A stretch of 64,000 nucleotides of DNA from Roseivirga echinicomitans (GCF_001592935.1 NZ_LRDB01000012.1:328162-392161); one strand, 5' to 3'. Positions 1-8,391 are shown, counted from the first letter of the stretch. The notes: generated by a model from the letters alone, not told the origin. Program-made: numbers and translations.

Positions 1-11
1 ATTACGGTAAC

Positions 12-34
12 TAATTATTGTTTAACGATAATTA
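12..34. promoter_or_regulatory. Palindrome over the promoter of the DUF2975/XRE operon
   Basis: Arms TAATTATTG (12-20) and CGATAATTA (26-34) around TTTAA match in 8 of 9 positions. The left arm contains the -33 TTG of the promoter, so a dimeric regulator bound here would block RNA polymerase. The XRE-type protein encoded in the same operon (850-1065) is the obvious candidate ligand; that link is inference. Confidence 0.45.
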
Positions 35-47
35 ATTTCTACATTTG
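18..47 (+). promoter_or_regulatory. Bacteroidota-type promoter of the first operon
   Basis: TTG at 18-20, a 19-base spacer and TACATTTG at 40-47 fit the -33/-7 consensus of the phylum's primary sigma factor. Transcription would start near 54, leaving a leader of only about 10 bases before the ATG at 63. The promoter supports the 50-codon reading frame at 63-215 as a real first gene. Confidence 0.6.
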
Positions 48-62
48 GTAAAATTGAAAAAT

Positions 63-215
63 ATGAATGTCTCGAAAGCATCTTTATGGCTGACCAATAT
101 TTTGATAGGAGCAGCTATTTGTTGTGCTGATTTGATTTGGCTTTTTACACATTCAAACAACTCTGACTTTAAACAAGGAATAGAACTTAAAACGGATAAA
201 GACCTAACGATATGA
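63..215 (+). CDS. 50-aa single-pass membrane peptide, first gene of the XRE/DUF2975 operon
   Basis: This reading frame has an ATG at 63 and an in-frame stop upstream at 33-35. It encodes a 50-residue protein with one hydrophobic stretch (about residues 8-28) and a charged tail ending KTDKDLTI. Its stop overlaps the ATG of the DUF2975 gene (ATGA, 212-215), so the two are translationally coupled. The tail closely resembles the end of the downstream DUF2975 protein (KEDKELTI), so it may be a shrunken paralogue or duplicated C-terminus of that family. I do not recognise a function. The promoter and coupling argue that it is expressed. Confidence 0.6.
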   Translation: MNVSKASLWLTNILIGAAICCADLIWLFTHSNNSDFKQGIELKTDKDLTI

Positions 216-850
216 AAAACAATAATTTACTGATTAAAATCTGCGTTGTCTTTTTAACATTTGCTCGTTTGGCAACGGTGATTGGAATGGCAATAGTACT
301 CTACTTTGGGATTTTCGAGAATACCGAGAAGTATTTCACGGTGGAGATGAGCCGAGAGAATTTTGATAAAGTGGAAGAGGGGAGTACACTTGAAGTAAAA
401 GCAGAATATCAAGATTCAATTAAAGAGGCGAAGCTTGAATCCAGCACTAAGAACTATATTATTTCCTTCAATAAGAGTCCTCGTACTCTAATCTTTGTTG
501 TTCTGATAGTCGTTATGGTTTTTTCCATCTACTTTATCCACCTGTTGCTTCAGTTTGTGAAATCCGCATTGGGGGAAGATTTCTTCTGTCTGGAAAATGT
601 TACTCGCGTCCGTATGATGGGTTTTATTTTAGTTGGGCTTGGTGCTGTACACCTAATGATGAATCTTTGGATTAGTTATATTGCGGGCAGTTATTTTGAA
701 CTTGACACGCTGGGTGCTAAAACAATAAAAGTGAGTTTTTCACCAGATATTTTCAGTAGTACAATTTTCGTTGGACTTATTGTATTGGTGGTGGCCCAAG
801 CTTTTGATCATGGTTTAAAATTGAAAGAGGATAAAGAATTGACAATCTAG
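212..850 (+). CDS. DUF2975 family membrane protein
   Basis: The 212-residue protein has four hydrophobic segments (about 8-32, 92-116, 134-160 and 180-200). An extracytoplasmic loop of about 55 residues lies between the first two. This is the layout of DUF2975, a family regularly encoded beside a short XRE-type regulator. The C-terminus reads KLKEDKELTI. It overlaps the preceding small gene by four bases and the following HTH gene by one base (TAGTG). By analogy with such pairs it may sense an envelope signal and control the regulator, but the biochemical role is unknown. Confidence 0.75.
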   Translation: MKNNNLLIKICVVFLTFARLATVIGMAIVLYFGIFENTEKYFTVEMSRENFDKVEEGSTLEVKAEYQDSIKEAKLESSTKNYIISFNKSPRTLIFVVLIVVMVFSIYFIHLLLQFVKSALGEDFFCLENVTRVRMMGFILVGLGAVHLMMNLWISYIAGSYFELDTLGAKTIKVSFSPDIFSSTIFVGLIVLVVAQAFDHGLKLKEDKELTI

Positions 851-1065
851 TGGCCATTATAGTAAACTTAGATGTAATGTTGGCCAAGCGAAAAATGCAG
901 AGCAAGGAGCTTGCTGAGCAAATTGGAATCACATTGGCCAACCTTTCCGTGTTAAAAACTGGGAAGGCACGGGCGATTAGATTCAGTACGCTCGAAGCAA
1001 TTTGTAAGGTGTTGGATTGCCAGCCAGGTGATATTTTGGAACATAAAAATGATGATGAATTATGA
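850..1065 (+). CDS. Short XRE/Cro-type HTH regulator (YozG-like)
   Basis: The 71-residue protein is almost entirely one helix-turn-helix domain: SKELAEQIGITLANLSVLKTGKARAI spans the recognition region and is followed by a dimer-forming FSTLEAICKVLDCQPGDILE. This matches the minimal XRE proteins that accompany DUF2975. Translation starts at GTG 850, whose first base is the last base of the preceding stop codon. No ligand domain is present, so control probably comes through partners or autoregulation. The palindrome at 12-34 is the candidate operator. Confidence 0.85.
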   Translation: MAIIVNLDVMLAKRKMQSKELAEQIGITLANLSVLKTGKARAIRFSTLEAICKVLDCQPGDILEHKNDDEL

Positions 1066-1400
1066 CAAGTGAAGAAAGACCATGGGTTTTGGGGTCTCAT
1101 ATTGGAACCCTAATAGGATATGCGGTTGCATTGGGAAGTTTTATAGTGCCACTAGTTATTTGGCTTTCGAAGAAAGATGAATCAGAAGTGATTGCCATGC
1201 ATGCCAAGGCATCGTTGAATTTTCAGCTGTCTATGCTGCTCTATACTTTTATTGCGGGTATAGGAATATTCTTCCTTATTGGGATTCCATTTTTGATCAT
1301 CATTCCAATTGTGAATTTGATCTGTGTAATTCTGGCTACTATCGAAGCTGACAAAGGCGGACTGTATAAATATCCGTTAACCATTAACTTTGTGAAGTAA
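1062..1400 (+). CDS. DUF4870 (Tic20-like) membrane protein
   Basis: The 112-residue protein has an N-terminal segment (about 12-35), a short amphipathic stretch with HAKASLNFQ (about 47-55), and two further membrane helices (about 57-95). The family hallmark is HAK(A/Q)xLNFQ between membrane helices, which is present. It overlaps the XRE gene by ATGA (1062-1065) and is the last gene of the operon. The function of DUF4870 is unknown; it occurs widely in Bacteroidota and Firmicutes envelopes. Confidence 0.8.
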   Translation: MTSEERPWVLGSHIGTLIGYAVALGSFIVPLVIWLSKKDESEVIAMHAKASLNFQLSMLLYTFIAGIGIFFLIGIPFLIIIPIVNLICVILATIEADKGGLYKYPLTINFVK

Positions 1401-1462
1401 GCACCTCAATTCTTTTGAAGTTTACTGAACTGAAAGCATAGTATTTCCATTTATAAGAGCGC

Positions 1463-2437
1463 ATGAACATCCGTCCGAGAAGAAACAGAAAGTCAGAAGC
1501 CGTTAGGCGAATGGTGGAAGAAACCAAAGTGACAACCGATGATTTTATTTTCCCTTTGTTTTTGCTCGAAGGAGCCGATGATAAAATTGAAGTAGACTCT
1601 ATGCCGGGTATTTACCGCTTGGGTTTGGATAAAATATTGAAAGAAATTGAAGGCTGTTTGAAGCTTGGAATTAATGTTTTCGATGTGTTTCCGGTGGTGC
1701 CAGAGCACTACAAGGATAAAACAGCCACCAAGAGTTTCGATCCAAATTTCTTTTATCAAAAAGCCTTAAAAAGAATCAAGTCTGAATTTCCAGAAGCCGC
1801 GATTATGTCAGATGTGGCTTTGGATCCTTATAATTCCGATGGGCACGATGGCTTGGTGAAAAATGGCGAAATTCTAAACGATGAAACCCTTGAGGTTTTG
1901 GGGAAAATGGCTTTGGCTCAGGCCGAAACAGGCATCGATATCATTGGCCCTTCCGATATGATGGACGGCCGTGTAGGCTACATTCGTGAGGTGTTGGATG
2001 ATAATGGTTTCAATAATGTTTCCATTATGTCGTACACTGCGAAATATGCTAGTGCTTTTTACGGTCCATTTAGAGATGCATTAGATTCCGCTCCAAAAAA
2101 TGGGGATAAGAAAACCTATCAGATGAATCCTGCTAATCAGAGAGAAGCCTTAATCGAGGCGGACTTAGATATAGAAGAAGGGGCAGATTTTTTAATGGTA
2201 AAGCCCGCTTTGGCTTATTTGGATGTAATTAAGTTATTGAAAGACAATTATGCTCAGCCGATTGCTGCCTATAATGTCAGTGGTGAATATGCCATGCTAA
2301 AAGCTGCTGGCATGAAAGGCTGGATTGACTATGACCGTGCCATGATGGAAACGCTTTTGAGTATTAAGAGGGCAGGGGCAGACGTGATTTTAACTTATCA
2401 CGCCAAAGAATTTGCGCTTTTGACCAAAGGGTTATAA
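1463..2437 (+). CDS. hemB: Porphobilinogen synthase (delta-aminolevulinic acid dehydratase)
   Basis: This enzyme condenses two 5-aminolevulinate molecules to porphobilinogen, the second committed step of haem synthesis. At 324 residues it has the family's usual length. The Schiff-base lysine is K247 in DFLMVKPALAYLD, and the second active-site lysine is K194 in YTAKYASAFYG. The metal site at 117-130 reads DVALDPYNSDGHDG; the aspartates replace the cysteines of zinc enzymes, so this is the Mg-dependent type. The gene stands alone between the XRE operon and a convergent hydrolase gene (gap 11 bases). A haem uptake locus lies 9 kb downstream. Confidence 0.97.
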   Translation: MNIRPRRNRKSEAVRRMVEETKVTTDDFIFPLFLLEGADDKIEVDSMPGIYRLGLDKILKEIEGCLKLGINVFDVFPVVPEHYKDKTATKSFDPNFFYQKALKRIKSEFPEAAIMSDVALDPYNSDGHDGLVKNGEILNDETLEVLGKMALAQAETGIDIIGPSDMMDGRVGYIREVLDDNGFNNVSIMSYTAKYASAFYGPFRDALDSAPKNGDKKTYQMNPANQREALIEADLDIEEGADFLMVKPALAYLDVIKLLKDNYAQPIAAYNVSGEYAMLKAAGMKGWIDYDRAMMETLLSIKRAGADVILTYHAKEFALLTKGL

Positions 2438-2448
2438 TGTCACGAAGT

Positions 2449-3423
2449 TTATTTTCTTACCTGAGAAACACCTGCTAAAAAGTTAACCAAGCTATTGATG
2501 AAATAGGCCCTTGGTGTTTCCATAAAAGCAGCATGGTCTCCTCCTGGAATTACCGTCCATTGTTTGTGTGAAGTGCCTAATCTTGTGAAAAGTTTGGCTT
2601 GCGTTGCTGTAGGCCCAATCGGATCAAGCTCACCTTGAAGAATTAGTGTAGGGACTGTTACTTTGGCTGGATCCAGTTCGTTAAACTGGTCGTACCTGTT
2701 CAAGTCAACCCTTACTGGGTCTGCTTTGAGTGCCGCTTTTACATAAGCATCTATCGCTTTTTGACTAATAGATCCGGGAGTAATAAAATCGCTGGCAGCT
2801 GCTTCTGCTGTAGTTGGGCTCATTGCTGGCTTTGCCCCACTCGGCTCGTCTGGGAATATTTGGTCGCTATCTTTCCAATAACCGAAAAGTGTTAATGATG
2901 AAATGAGCTCAGGGTGGCGTTGGGCGGTAAGTTGCGACATGGTTGATCCCATTGACCAACCGAAAAGGTGAGGAGGGTTCTCCCATATTTTTTGCTGAGC
3001 CATCCATTGCAATACCACAGCTATATCTTTTGCAGCCCTGTCTGGTGTAAACCAACCCGTACTGTCTCGTGGAGTAGCGCCATAACCTCGGCCGTCAATT
3101 GCATAGACAGCATATCCTCGCTCAACCAAACCGTCCATTAAGGAAAGGTCTTCGCCTTCCACTTGCAGGTCAAAGTCGGGGATTGCACTCCAAGTTCTTC
3201 CATGTACAAGTAAAATGGCTTCTGTAGCATTAGGGTTCGACTTGCTCCAAACTGCTATAGGATGCGCATCAGCGAGTACGGTATTCTGTATTAGTTCGGC
3301 CCTAGTTGTTTCAAGGGTTGTGCTTTGAGTGTTTGGCGATTGACAGCCAAAATTGAGCAATAAAAAACCTACTGAAATCAATAAGTAGGTTTTAAAGATT
3401 TCAGTAGGTCTATATTTTCTCAT
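2449..3423 (-). CDS. Alpha/beta-hydrolase lipoprotein
   Basis: The 324-residue protein begins with a basic N-terminus, a hydrophobic stretch and a lipobox ending LNFGC (C27), so it is probably anchored in an envelope membrane. The fold shows LLVHGRTW (oxyanion region, about 71-78), nucleophile elbow GWSMGS (155-160, S157), an acid near GELDPIG and the catalytic histidine in GGDHAAF near residue 300. The substrate is not predictable. It sits 9 bases downstream of the desaturase gene on the same strand, so the two are probably cotranscribed; a lipid or ester substrate would fit but is unproven. Confidence 0.85.
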   Translation of the reverse strand: MRKYRPTEIFKTYLLISVGFLLLNFGCQSPNTQSTTLETTRAELIQNTVLADAHPIAVWSKSNPNATEAILLVHGRTWSAIPDFDLQVEGEDLSLMDGLVERGYAVYAIDGRGYGATPRDSTGWFTPDRAAKDIAVVLQWMAQQKIWENPPHLFGWSMGSTMSQLTAQRHPELISSLTLFGYWKDSDQIFPDEPSGAKPAMSPTTAEAAASDFITPGSISQKAIDAYVKAALKADPVRVDLNRYDQFNELDPAKVTVPTLILQGELDPIGPTATQAKLFTRLGTSHKQWTVIPGGDHAAFMETPRAYFINSLVNFLAGVSQVRK

Positions 3424-3432
3424 TATAGAATA

Positions 3433-4530
3433 TTATGCCATTTGGCTACGGCCAAGGCTCTTGAGCATTTTGCCATGTGCAACAATAGCGTCCATGAAGC
3501 TTTTTTCTGAATTGTAAGGAAGGCCATACTCTTTGGTGGTTTCCATGACAATCTTCGATATTTTCTTATAATGAACATGGCAAATGTTCGGGAACAAATG
3601 GTGTTCAATTTGGAAGTTCAATCCGCCAACATACCAAGAGAATAGTTTGCTCTTAGGCGCAAAATTCGTGGTAGTGAAAAGCTGATGCACTGCCCAGTTG
3701 GTTTCTAAATTTCCAGTGTCATCTGGGATAGGGTATTCCGTGGTTGGCATAACGTGAGCCGGTTGGAAAATTAACCCCAATGAAAGCCCTGTAATGAAAT
3801 GCATGATAAAGAAACCCAATAAAACTACCCAAGTAGGGGCAGGGATAAAGATTAACGGCAATACTAAAGCGTATCCATAGTAAACGATTTTAGAAATAAT
3901 CGTTTCGATTAAAACACCAGTGTAAGTTCTTTTTTGAGCCTTCAAAAGCCCTAATTTTTTGTAACGATACAGTTGCTTAAAGTCTTTTGTTGTTAGCCAT
4001 AAGAAGGTCATAAGGCCATATAAGAACCAACCATAAATATGTTGAAGCTTATGCACTTTCAATAGTGGTGCATGCGGAGAAAGCCTCATTAACTTACCTG
4101 GGTCAATGTCTTCGTCCATTCCTTCAATATTGGTGAAAGAATGATGAAGCACGTTGTGCTGAACTTTCCAGTTAAAGGCACTTGCCCCGATTACATTCAT
4201 CACATAACCCATGTATTTATTTACATGCTTATTTTTCGAATAGGCACCATGGTTGGCATCGTGCATTACGGCCAGACCAATACCAGACATTCCAATACCC
4301 ATAATAGCCCACATCAACAGCAGAATCCAAGTATTCGTAATCACTCCGGTAAGCATGAGTGCATAAGGAGCGAAGTAGAGTAAAAACATCACTATCGTCT
4401 TTGTGACCATTGTTGCATTTCCGTAGACGGAAATCTTATTGGTCTCAAAGTGCTCTTTGACCCTTTTTCGGAGATCGCTGATGAATTCAGCCTGATTGCT
4501 CCTTGAAAATTTTATTGCTTTATATTTCAT
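3433..4530 (-). CDS. Membrane fatty acid desaturase (acyl-CoA/acyl-lipid, front-end type)
   Basis: This 365-residue integral membrane di-iron enzyme carries the three histidine boxes: HDANH (90-94), HNVLHH (125-130) and QIEHH (307-311). The Q in the third box is typical of front-end (delta-5/6-like, linoleoyl-CoA-type) desaturases. No fused cytochrome b5 domain is present, so electrons must come from a separate donor. Hydrophobic helices flank the boxes. It has its own promoter at 4649-4680 and is followed by a lipoprotein hydrolase gene in the same direction. The likely role is adjusting membrane fluidity. Confidence 0.92.
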   Translation of the reverse strand: MKYKAIKFSRSNQAEFISDLRKRVKEHFETNKISVYGNATMVTKTIVMFLLYFAPYALMLTGVITNTWILLLMWAIMGIGMSGIGLAVMHDANHGAYSKNKHVNKYMGYVMNVIGASAFNWKVQHNVLHHSFTNIEGMDEDIDPGKLMRLSPHAPLLKVHKLQHIYGWFLYGLMTFLWLTTKDFKQLYRYKKLGLLKAQKRTYTGVLIETIISKIVYYGYALVLPLIFIPAPTWVVLLGFFIMHFITGLSLGLIFQPAHVMPTTEYPIPDDTGNLETNWAVHQLFTTTNFAPKSKLFSWYVGGLNFQIEHHLFPNICHVHYKKISKIVMETTKEYGLPYNSEKSFMDAIVAHGKMLKSLGRSQMA

Positions 4531-4648
4531 AAGATATTTTTAACAAGCTTTTGAGTGTTGAATATAACCTGTTGTGTTTCGCAATGTTTACTCAGAACGG
4601 TTGACTCATCTAGAACGACTCTGACTAAATATTGGTTTCTTTTTGGTG

Positions 4649-4680
4649 CAAAGATAACAGTCTGATTCAGCAATGACAAA
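4649..4680 (-). promoter_or_regulatory. Promoter of the desaturase gene
   Basis: Read on the minus strand, TTTG (4680-4677), a 20-base spacer and TATCTTTG (4656-4649) match the Bacteroidota consensus. Transcription would start near 4642, leaving a leader of about 110 bases before the ATG at 4530. The leader is A/T-rich and I see no strong hairpin in it. Confidence 0.6.
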
Positions 4681-4770
4681 ATTGATTTTTTTAATTGGTT
4701 AAAGAACAGATGAATGTGGCATTTATTATAGGTTCTGAGGCCTACTTAAAATGTTGGAGTAATGACTGAT

Positions 4771-5145
4771 TCAGAGGATTTCATCTCTTTCTAACATCAG
4801 GATGGAAGACTGAGGGACAATGAATAGCTTTTCGTTCCCATACCTTATTTCAATGGCTTCTCTCTGAAGAAAAATGGCTAAATCACCTTCTTCCACCTGT
4901 AGGGGGATGTATTTTATTTTTTCCTCATTGTCTTTCCATGGTTCGCTATCTTCAATGGGTATAGGTATAGGGTAGCCTGGGCCAACTTTGATTATATACC
5001 CGCTTTGTACCTTTTCCCTTTCTTGAACCCCCGGAGGTAGGTATAAACCAGTTGCTGTTTTTTCGGCTTGTTTCTTAGGGCGTATTAAAACACGGTCTCC
5101 AACAATGATAAGGTTTCTGAGCTTGTTGTCTGCTGTTAATTCCAT
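4771..5145 (-). CDS. GroES-like co-chaperonin, enlarged
   Basis: The 124-residue protein carries the Cpn10 signature: VGDRVLIRPKKQAEKTATGLYLPPG (about 16-40), including the mobile-loop hydrophobic LYL that docks on GroEL. It ends with GNEKLFIVPQSSILMLE. It is longer than standard GroES (about 95 residues) because of an insertion around PIPIPIEDSEPWKDNEEKIKY. No groEL lies nearby, so this is a stand-alone copy, probably additional to a groES-groEL operon elsewhere. A -7 box (TATCTTTG, complement of 5164-5171) lies upstream of the ATG. Confidence 0.85.
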   Translation of the reverse strand: MELTADNKLRNLIIVGDRVLIRPKKQAEKTATGLYLPPGVQEREKVQSGYIIKVGPGYPIPIPIEDSEPWKDNEEKIKYIPLQVEEGDLAIFLQREAIEIRYGNEKLFIVPQSSILMLERDEIL

Positions 5146-5163
5146 AGTCTAAGTTGTGAATTA

Positions 5164-5171
5164 CAAAGATA
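5164..5171 (-). promoter_or_regulatory. -7 element of the GroES-like gene
   Basis: The complement reads TATCTTTG, a full TAnnTTTG match 19 bases upstream of the ATG at 5145. I see no convincing -33 TTTG at the usual distance. Confidence 0.4.
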
Positions 5172-5301
5172 GACTGAAAGTGGTAATTTCGACTGCTTGG
5201 GTCGAAATGGCTAGAAACAAAATAGAGAATCTACTTGAATGGGAAGGCTAATTTCTTATTAAAATTTAAACGTTTTGTGTTCAGTCAAATGTAAAATAGC
5301 T

Positions 5302-5853
5302 TTATGCAATCTCTCTTATTTCACTAAATAATTCTTCTTTGACAGGCGCGTTAAAGCCTTTGTTGAGTAGGTGTTGATACAAAGCCGTTTCTAACTTGTA
5401 ATCTAATTCTAAAAAGTGATCTAATAAACACCAAGGAGCAACCTTCAATTCAACATGATTTTTATGAAGTTTGGTTACCGTGATTTTTGATTTTGGAGAT
5501 TTTAAGATATTAGAATAGCCCTTTAGAAAATCATAAATGCTCTGTTTTACCTCAGTCATATTCTCTGAATAAGAGATATTAAGCTTTAATTCTAATCTGA
5601 TAATGTTTTTATCACTTAGATTATTTAAAGTGCCTAATAAGAATTGAGCATTTCCAACTTCAATTGTCTCACCATCAATCGTTTTTATTTCACTGCGCGT
5701 CCAGTTACTTGATGTCACAGAACCTATCTCTCCATTCACCTCAATGAAATCACCTTTTTTAAATGGTTTTAGCGTCTTTAGGAAGATGCCTCCTGAAAGA
5801 TTAAATAAAGAAGATAAAAAGGGCTCTTTCATTTTATGGGTTATGGTTCTCAT
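5302..5853 (-). CDS. Short MscS-like protein lacking the transmembrane sensor helices
   Basis: The 183-residue protein starts almost directly with the pore-helix end and beta domain of MscS: LFNLSGGIFLKTLKPFKKGDFIEVNGEIGSV, then the RTxDGE-type segment IKTIDGETIEVGNAQFLLG. An alpha/beta cytoplasmic domain follows. The first two and a half membrane helices of a normal channel (about 286 residues) are missing, and I see no upstream reading frame encoding them in 5854-6024. It may be a soluble or peripheral homologue, a subunit of hetero-oligomers, or a truncated relic. The intact frame of 183 codons argues against recent decay. Confidence 0.7.
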   Translation of the reverse strand: MRTITHKMKEPFLSSLFNLSGGIFLKTLKPFKKGDFIEVNGEIGSVTSSNWTRSEIKTIDGETIEVGNAQFLLGTLNNLSDKNIIRLELKLNISYSENMTEVKQSIYDFLKGYSNILKSPKSKITVTKLHKNHVELKVAPWCLLDHFLELDYKLETALYQHLLNKGFNAPVKEELFSEIREIA

Positions 5854-6024
5854 AAATAGATACTTTGATGAAAGTTGTTTTCAATTCTTATACCAACTAC
5901 ACATATGTGTATGTAAACCCTACTCATATTCCAAAAATAGTCAAATTATTTATTAATCTTTAATATATGGTGTCATTTTGGGAGGTGATTTTCGTTTTGG
6001 GAATTGATATGCCAGCTGATCAGC

Positions 6025-8391
6025 TTAATTTAAGGCTATTTTATCGATGATAATTACTCCCTTAGGACTCTTATCAAAGACAAAACGAACTTTGAATAAT
6101 TCATTGAGATTGAATTCGGATGATTTACTAATGAGCATATCATTATATATAAAGAAGGTGTTGTAAACTGCTTCGGAAGTTTTAGCGGATTGAAGGCTTG
6201 GGGTCTTGAGGACGTCAACAGTGAGTTGTCTTTGTAAATAACTGTACTCACTTAAGGTAAGTTGTACGGTATTATCTGATGTATCAGTGAGCAAAATACT
6301 GAAGTCAATTGGGTCTGGTGCTTTTTTATCGTCTTCCTCTTTGTCTTCACTTTCTTCTGTATCTTGGTTATTTTCGTTTGAATTGTTATTGCCGTTGTTC
6401 AGTTCATTATTCTCATTTAACTCTTCATCCTTTTTCTTTTTGTCTCTGTCCTTATCTGGATAAGATCTCTCTTTGGATTCTGCTAACTCAAAAGTAAGTG
6501 CTGCTGCTTCGGCTAGCGTAAAGTTATCATCAACAGAAAACTCAACCCAAGCGGTCTTCCCTTCATAAGCTAAACTATCCCAACCTACATACACAGCTTG
6601 AGTTGCTTTGTTTCCCCATTTCATGCCTACCATTTGTTCTCGCCAAACGGTTAAGTTTTCAGAGGTGACCTTTCCTCCACTAGAATTGGTAGTTAGATCT
6701 AAGTCTTCTTCAAAATCAGCAATGATTTTCCAACCTGACGATTCATATTGATTGAGGTAAATCGTAGTGGGGAGCCAGTTGTTACCACTTCGGTGATCTT
6801 TGAATAAAGCTTCATATTCTTTTTTGCCCTGCAATGTGGCTTGCAGAAATGCACTTATATATACTCTGCCAATTTCCAATTGATCTTCCATGGGCAAAAG
6901 CGCCTTTTTATTGAGCAATGAACCATAAGGTTGTCCAGAATCTGAATTGCCCCAAGTGGTATTGAACTGGCCATGATTTGCACCATATATATAGACAGCC
7001 GATTTGAAGTGATAAATTGAATCGGTGAATTTGACTCTTTCGTATTGTCTAAGGCCAGCAAACGACTGAACGTCACCATCATTCGCACCATGTAACACCA
7101 AGTAGTTCACATTTTCTAATGGTGTTTGAATTTCTCCAGGCTTATACTGACCATCAACAGGGGCAATGGCCACAACTGATTTTATATTAAAGTCGAAGTC
7201 GAATTTTTGCTTGGCATCATCAGGGTAGAATTGCAACTTATTGAAAAAGCCAGCCACAGCAGCAGCCTCTCCGCCACGCGAATGCCCCATCACGGCAATG
7301 TTTTCTAGGTCTACCTTATTCTGAAATACATTGTCTGTTTCATCGTTCCACTTTCTCCAATATTTAAGGTGTTCTAAAAGTAACCAGCCTCGGGCATCAT
7401 TTTCTTCATCCAAGCCATCACCGAATATGTCTTTCCATGAGCTGTTGATAAAGTTTTCATCTACACTCACCATAATCATTCCTTGGCTGGCCAAGAGCTT
7501 TCCTAAATACTCATAACCGGGATCAGAAAAATCTTCCATCCCATGATTGCCATGAACGATTAATGCCAAAGGAAAAGGGCCGTCACCTTCGGGATACCAA
7601 ACTCGGCCGTTGATAGGAAGCGCTTCTTCATCGAAACCCCAAAAATGAGTTCGTAATTTTCCAGCGAATCCTTCCCAATTATCTAATAAACGAGATCCGT
7701 CTACTGAATCGGTAACAATGGTAACTCCCTCAGCGAATTCCTTTCGCTGTTTATCATTTCCACTACCATAAGTGAGGTATCCAACTTTGTAGGCTCCTTC
7801 TTCAGCAGGGTTAGTGGCTTCAATCAGTTGAGCTTTGTAGGGTGAAGTTTGAGCTGCGTCAATGTGTTCTATCTCAGGTTTGCTTCCTGTGTCGAATAAC
7901 CAGATAAGCCCCCAAACCAAACCTGCTAAACCAATAAGGCTGCCTAGGCTTGATACAACAACCTGATAAATTGAAAGTCCACCTCTGTTCTTTTTGGTAA
8001 GTGAAAATAAACCAGCACCTGCCAGTCCAGAGAAACCGATGACGAGCAAAGGGAATTTTATAGCCAAGCTATCTCCAAAAATTATGGTGGTTAAAAAGAA
8101 AGCGCCTGGTAGCACCCAAAGGAAACTCTTGGGTAGTTTTTTCAGAATAAGGAGTAAAAGAATTAAGCTGGCGCTACAGAGAAATGCAAGAATCAGCCCG
8201 ATGACGATAAGCGTTAAACCGATGGGAGTTCCTGCTTCTAGCACAAACATAAAGAGTGCTCCCAAAATCCAAATTACGACTGCGGTTGTGGCGATGGCCT
8301 TGTTTGCACCTTTCCAAGCGACTTCCCCAGGTGTTATTTTTGAAATGAATGATTTAACTGCTTGGAAGATACGTTTGAAGAAATTGAGCAT
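6025..8391 (-). CDS. Large membrane-anchored alpha/beta-hydrolase (chlorophyllase/dienelactone-hydrolase-like)
   Basis: The 788-residue protein has about five N-terminal membrane helices (about 32-165) and then a hydrolase domain. HGNHG lies at 280-284, the nucleophile elbow GHSRGGEAA at 369-377 (S371), a probable acid in LVLHGANDGDV and a histidine in YIYGANHGQF. A C-terminal beta-rich domain is interrupted by an Asn/Glu/Asp/Lys-rich low-complexity tract (about 650-705). The topology puts the catalytic domain on one face of the inner membrane. The substrate is unknown. The gene stands alone, with 90 bases to the RidA-family gene upstream. Confidence 0.75.
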   Translation of the reverse strand: MLNFFKRIFQAVKSFISKITPGEVAWKGANKAIATTAVVIWILGALFMFVLEAGTPIGLTLIVIGLILAFLCSASLILLLLILKKLPKSFLWVLPGAFFLTTIIFGDSLAIKFPLLVIGFSGLAGAGLFSLTKKNRGGLSIYQVVVSSLGSLIGLAGLVWGLIWLFDTGSKPEIEHIDAAQTSPYKAQLIEATNPAEEGAYKVGYLTYGSGNDKQRKEFAEGVTIVTDSVDGSRLLDNWEGFAGKLRTHFWGFDEEALPINGRVWYPEGDGPFPLALIVHGNHGMEDFSDPGYEYLGKLLASQGMIMVSVDENFINSSWKDIFGDGLDEENDARGWLLLEHLKYWRKWNDETDNVFQNKVDLENIAVMGHSRGGEAAAVAGFFNKLQFYPDDAKQKFDFDFNIKSVVAIAPVDGQYKPGEIQTPLENVNYLVLHGANDGDVQSFAGLRQYERVKFTDSIYHFKSAVYIYGANHGQFNTTWGNSDSGQPYGSLLNKKALLPMEDQLEIGRVYISAFLQATLQGKKEYEALFKDHRSGNNWLPTTIYLNQYESSGWKIIADFEEDLDLTTNSSGGKVTSENLTVWREQMVGMKWGNKATQAVYVGWDSLAYEGKTAWVEFSVDDNFTLAEAAALTFELAESKERSYPDKDRDKKKKDEELNENNELNNGNNNSNENNQDTEESEDKEEDDKKAPDPIDFSILLTDTSDNTVQLTLSEYSYLQRQLTVDVLKTPSLQSAKTSEAVYNTFFIYNDMLISKSSEFNLNELFKVRFVFDKSPKGVIIIDKIALN

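Noticed and set aside
777..1100. Minus-strand frame opposite the XRE gene
   Set aside because: It is antisense to three overlapping, well-supported genes and shows no protein family features.
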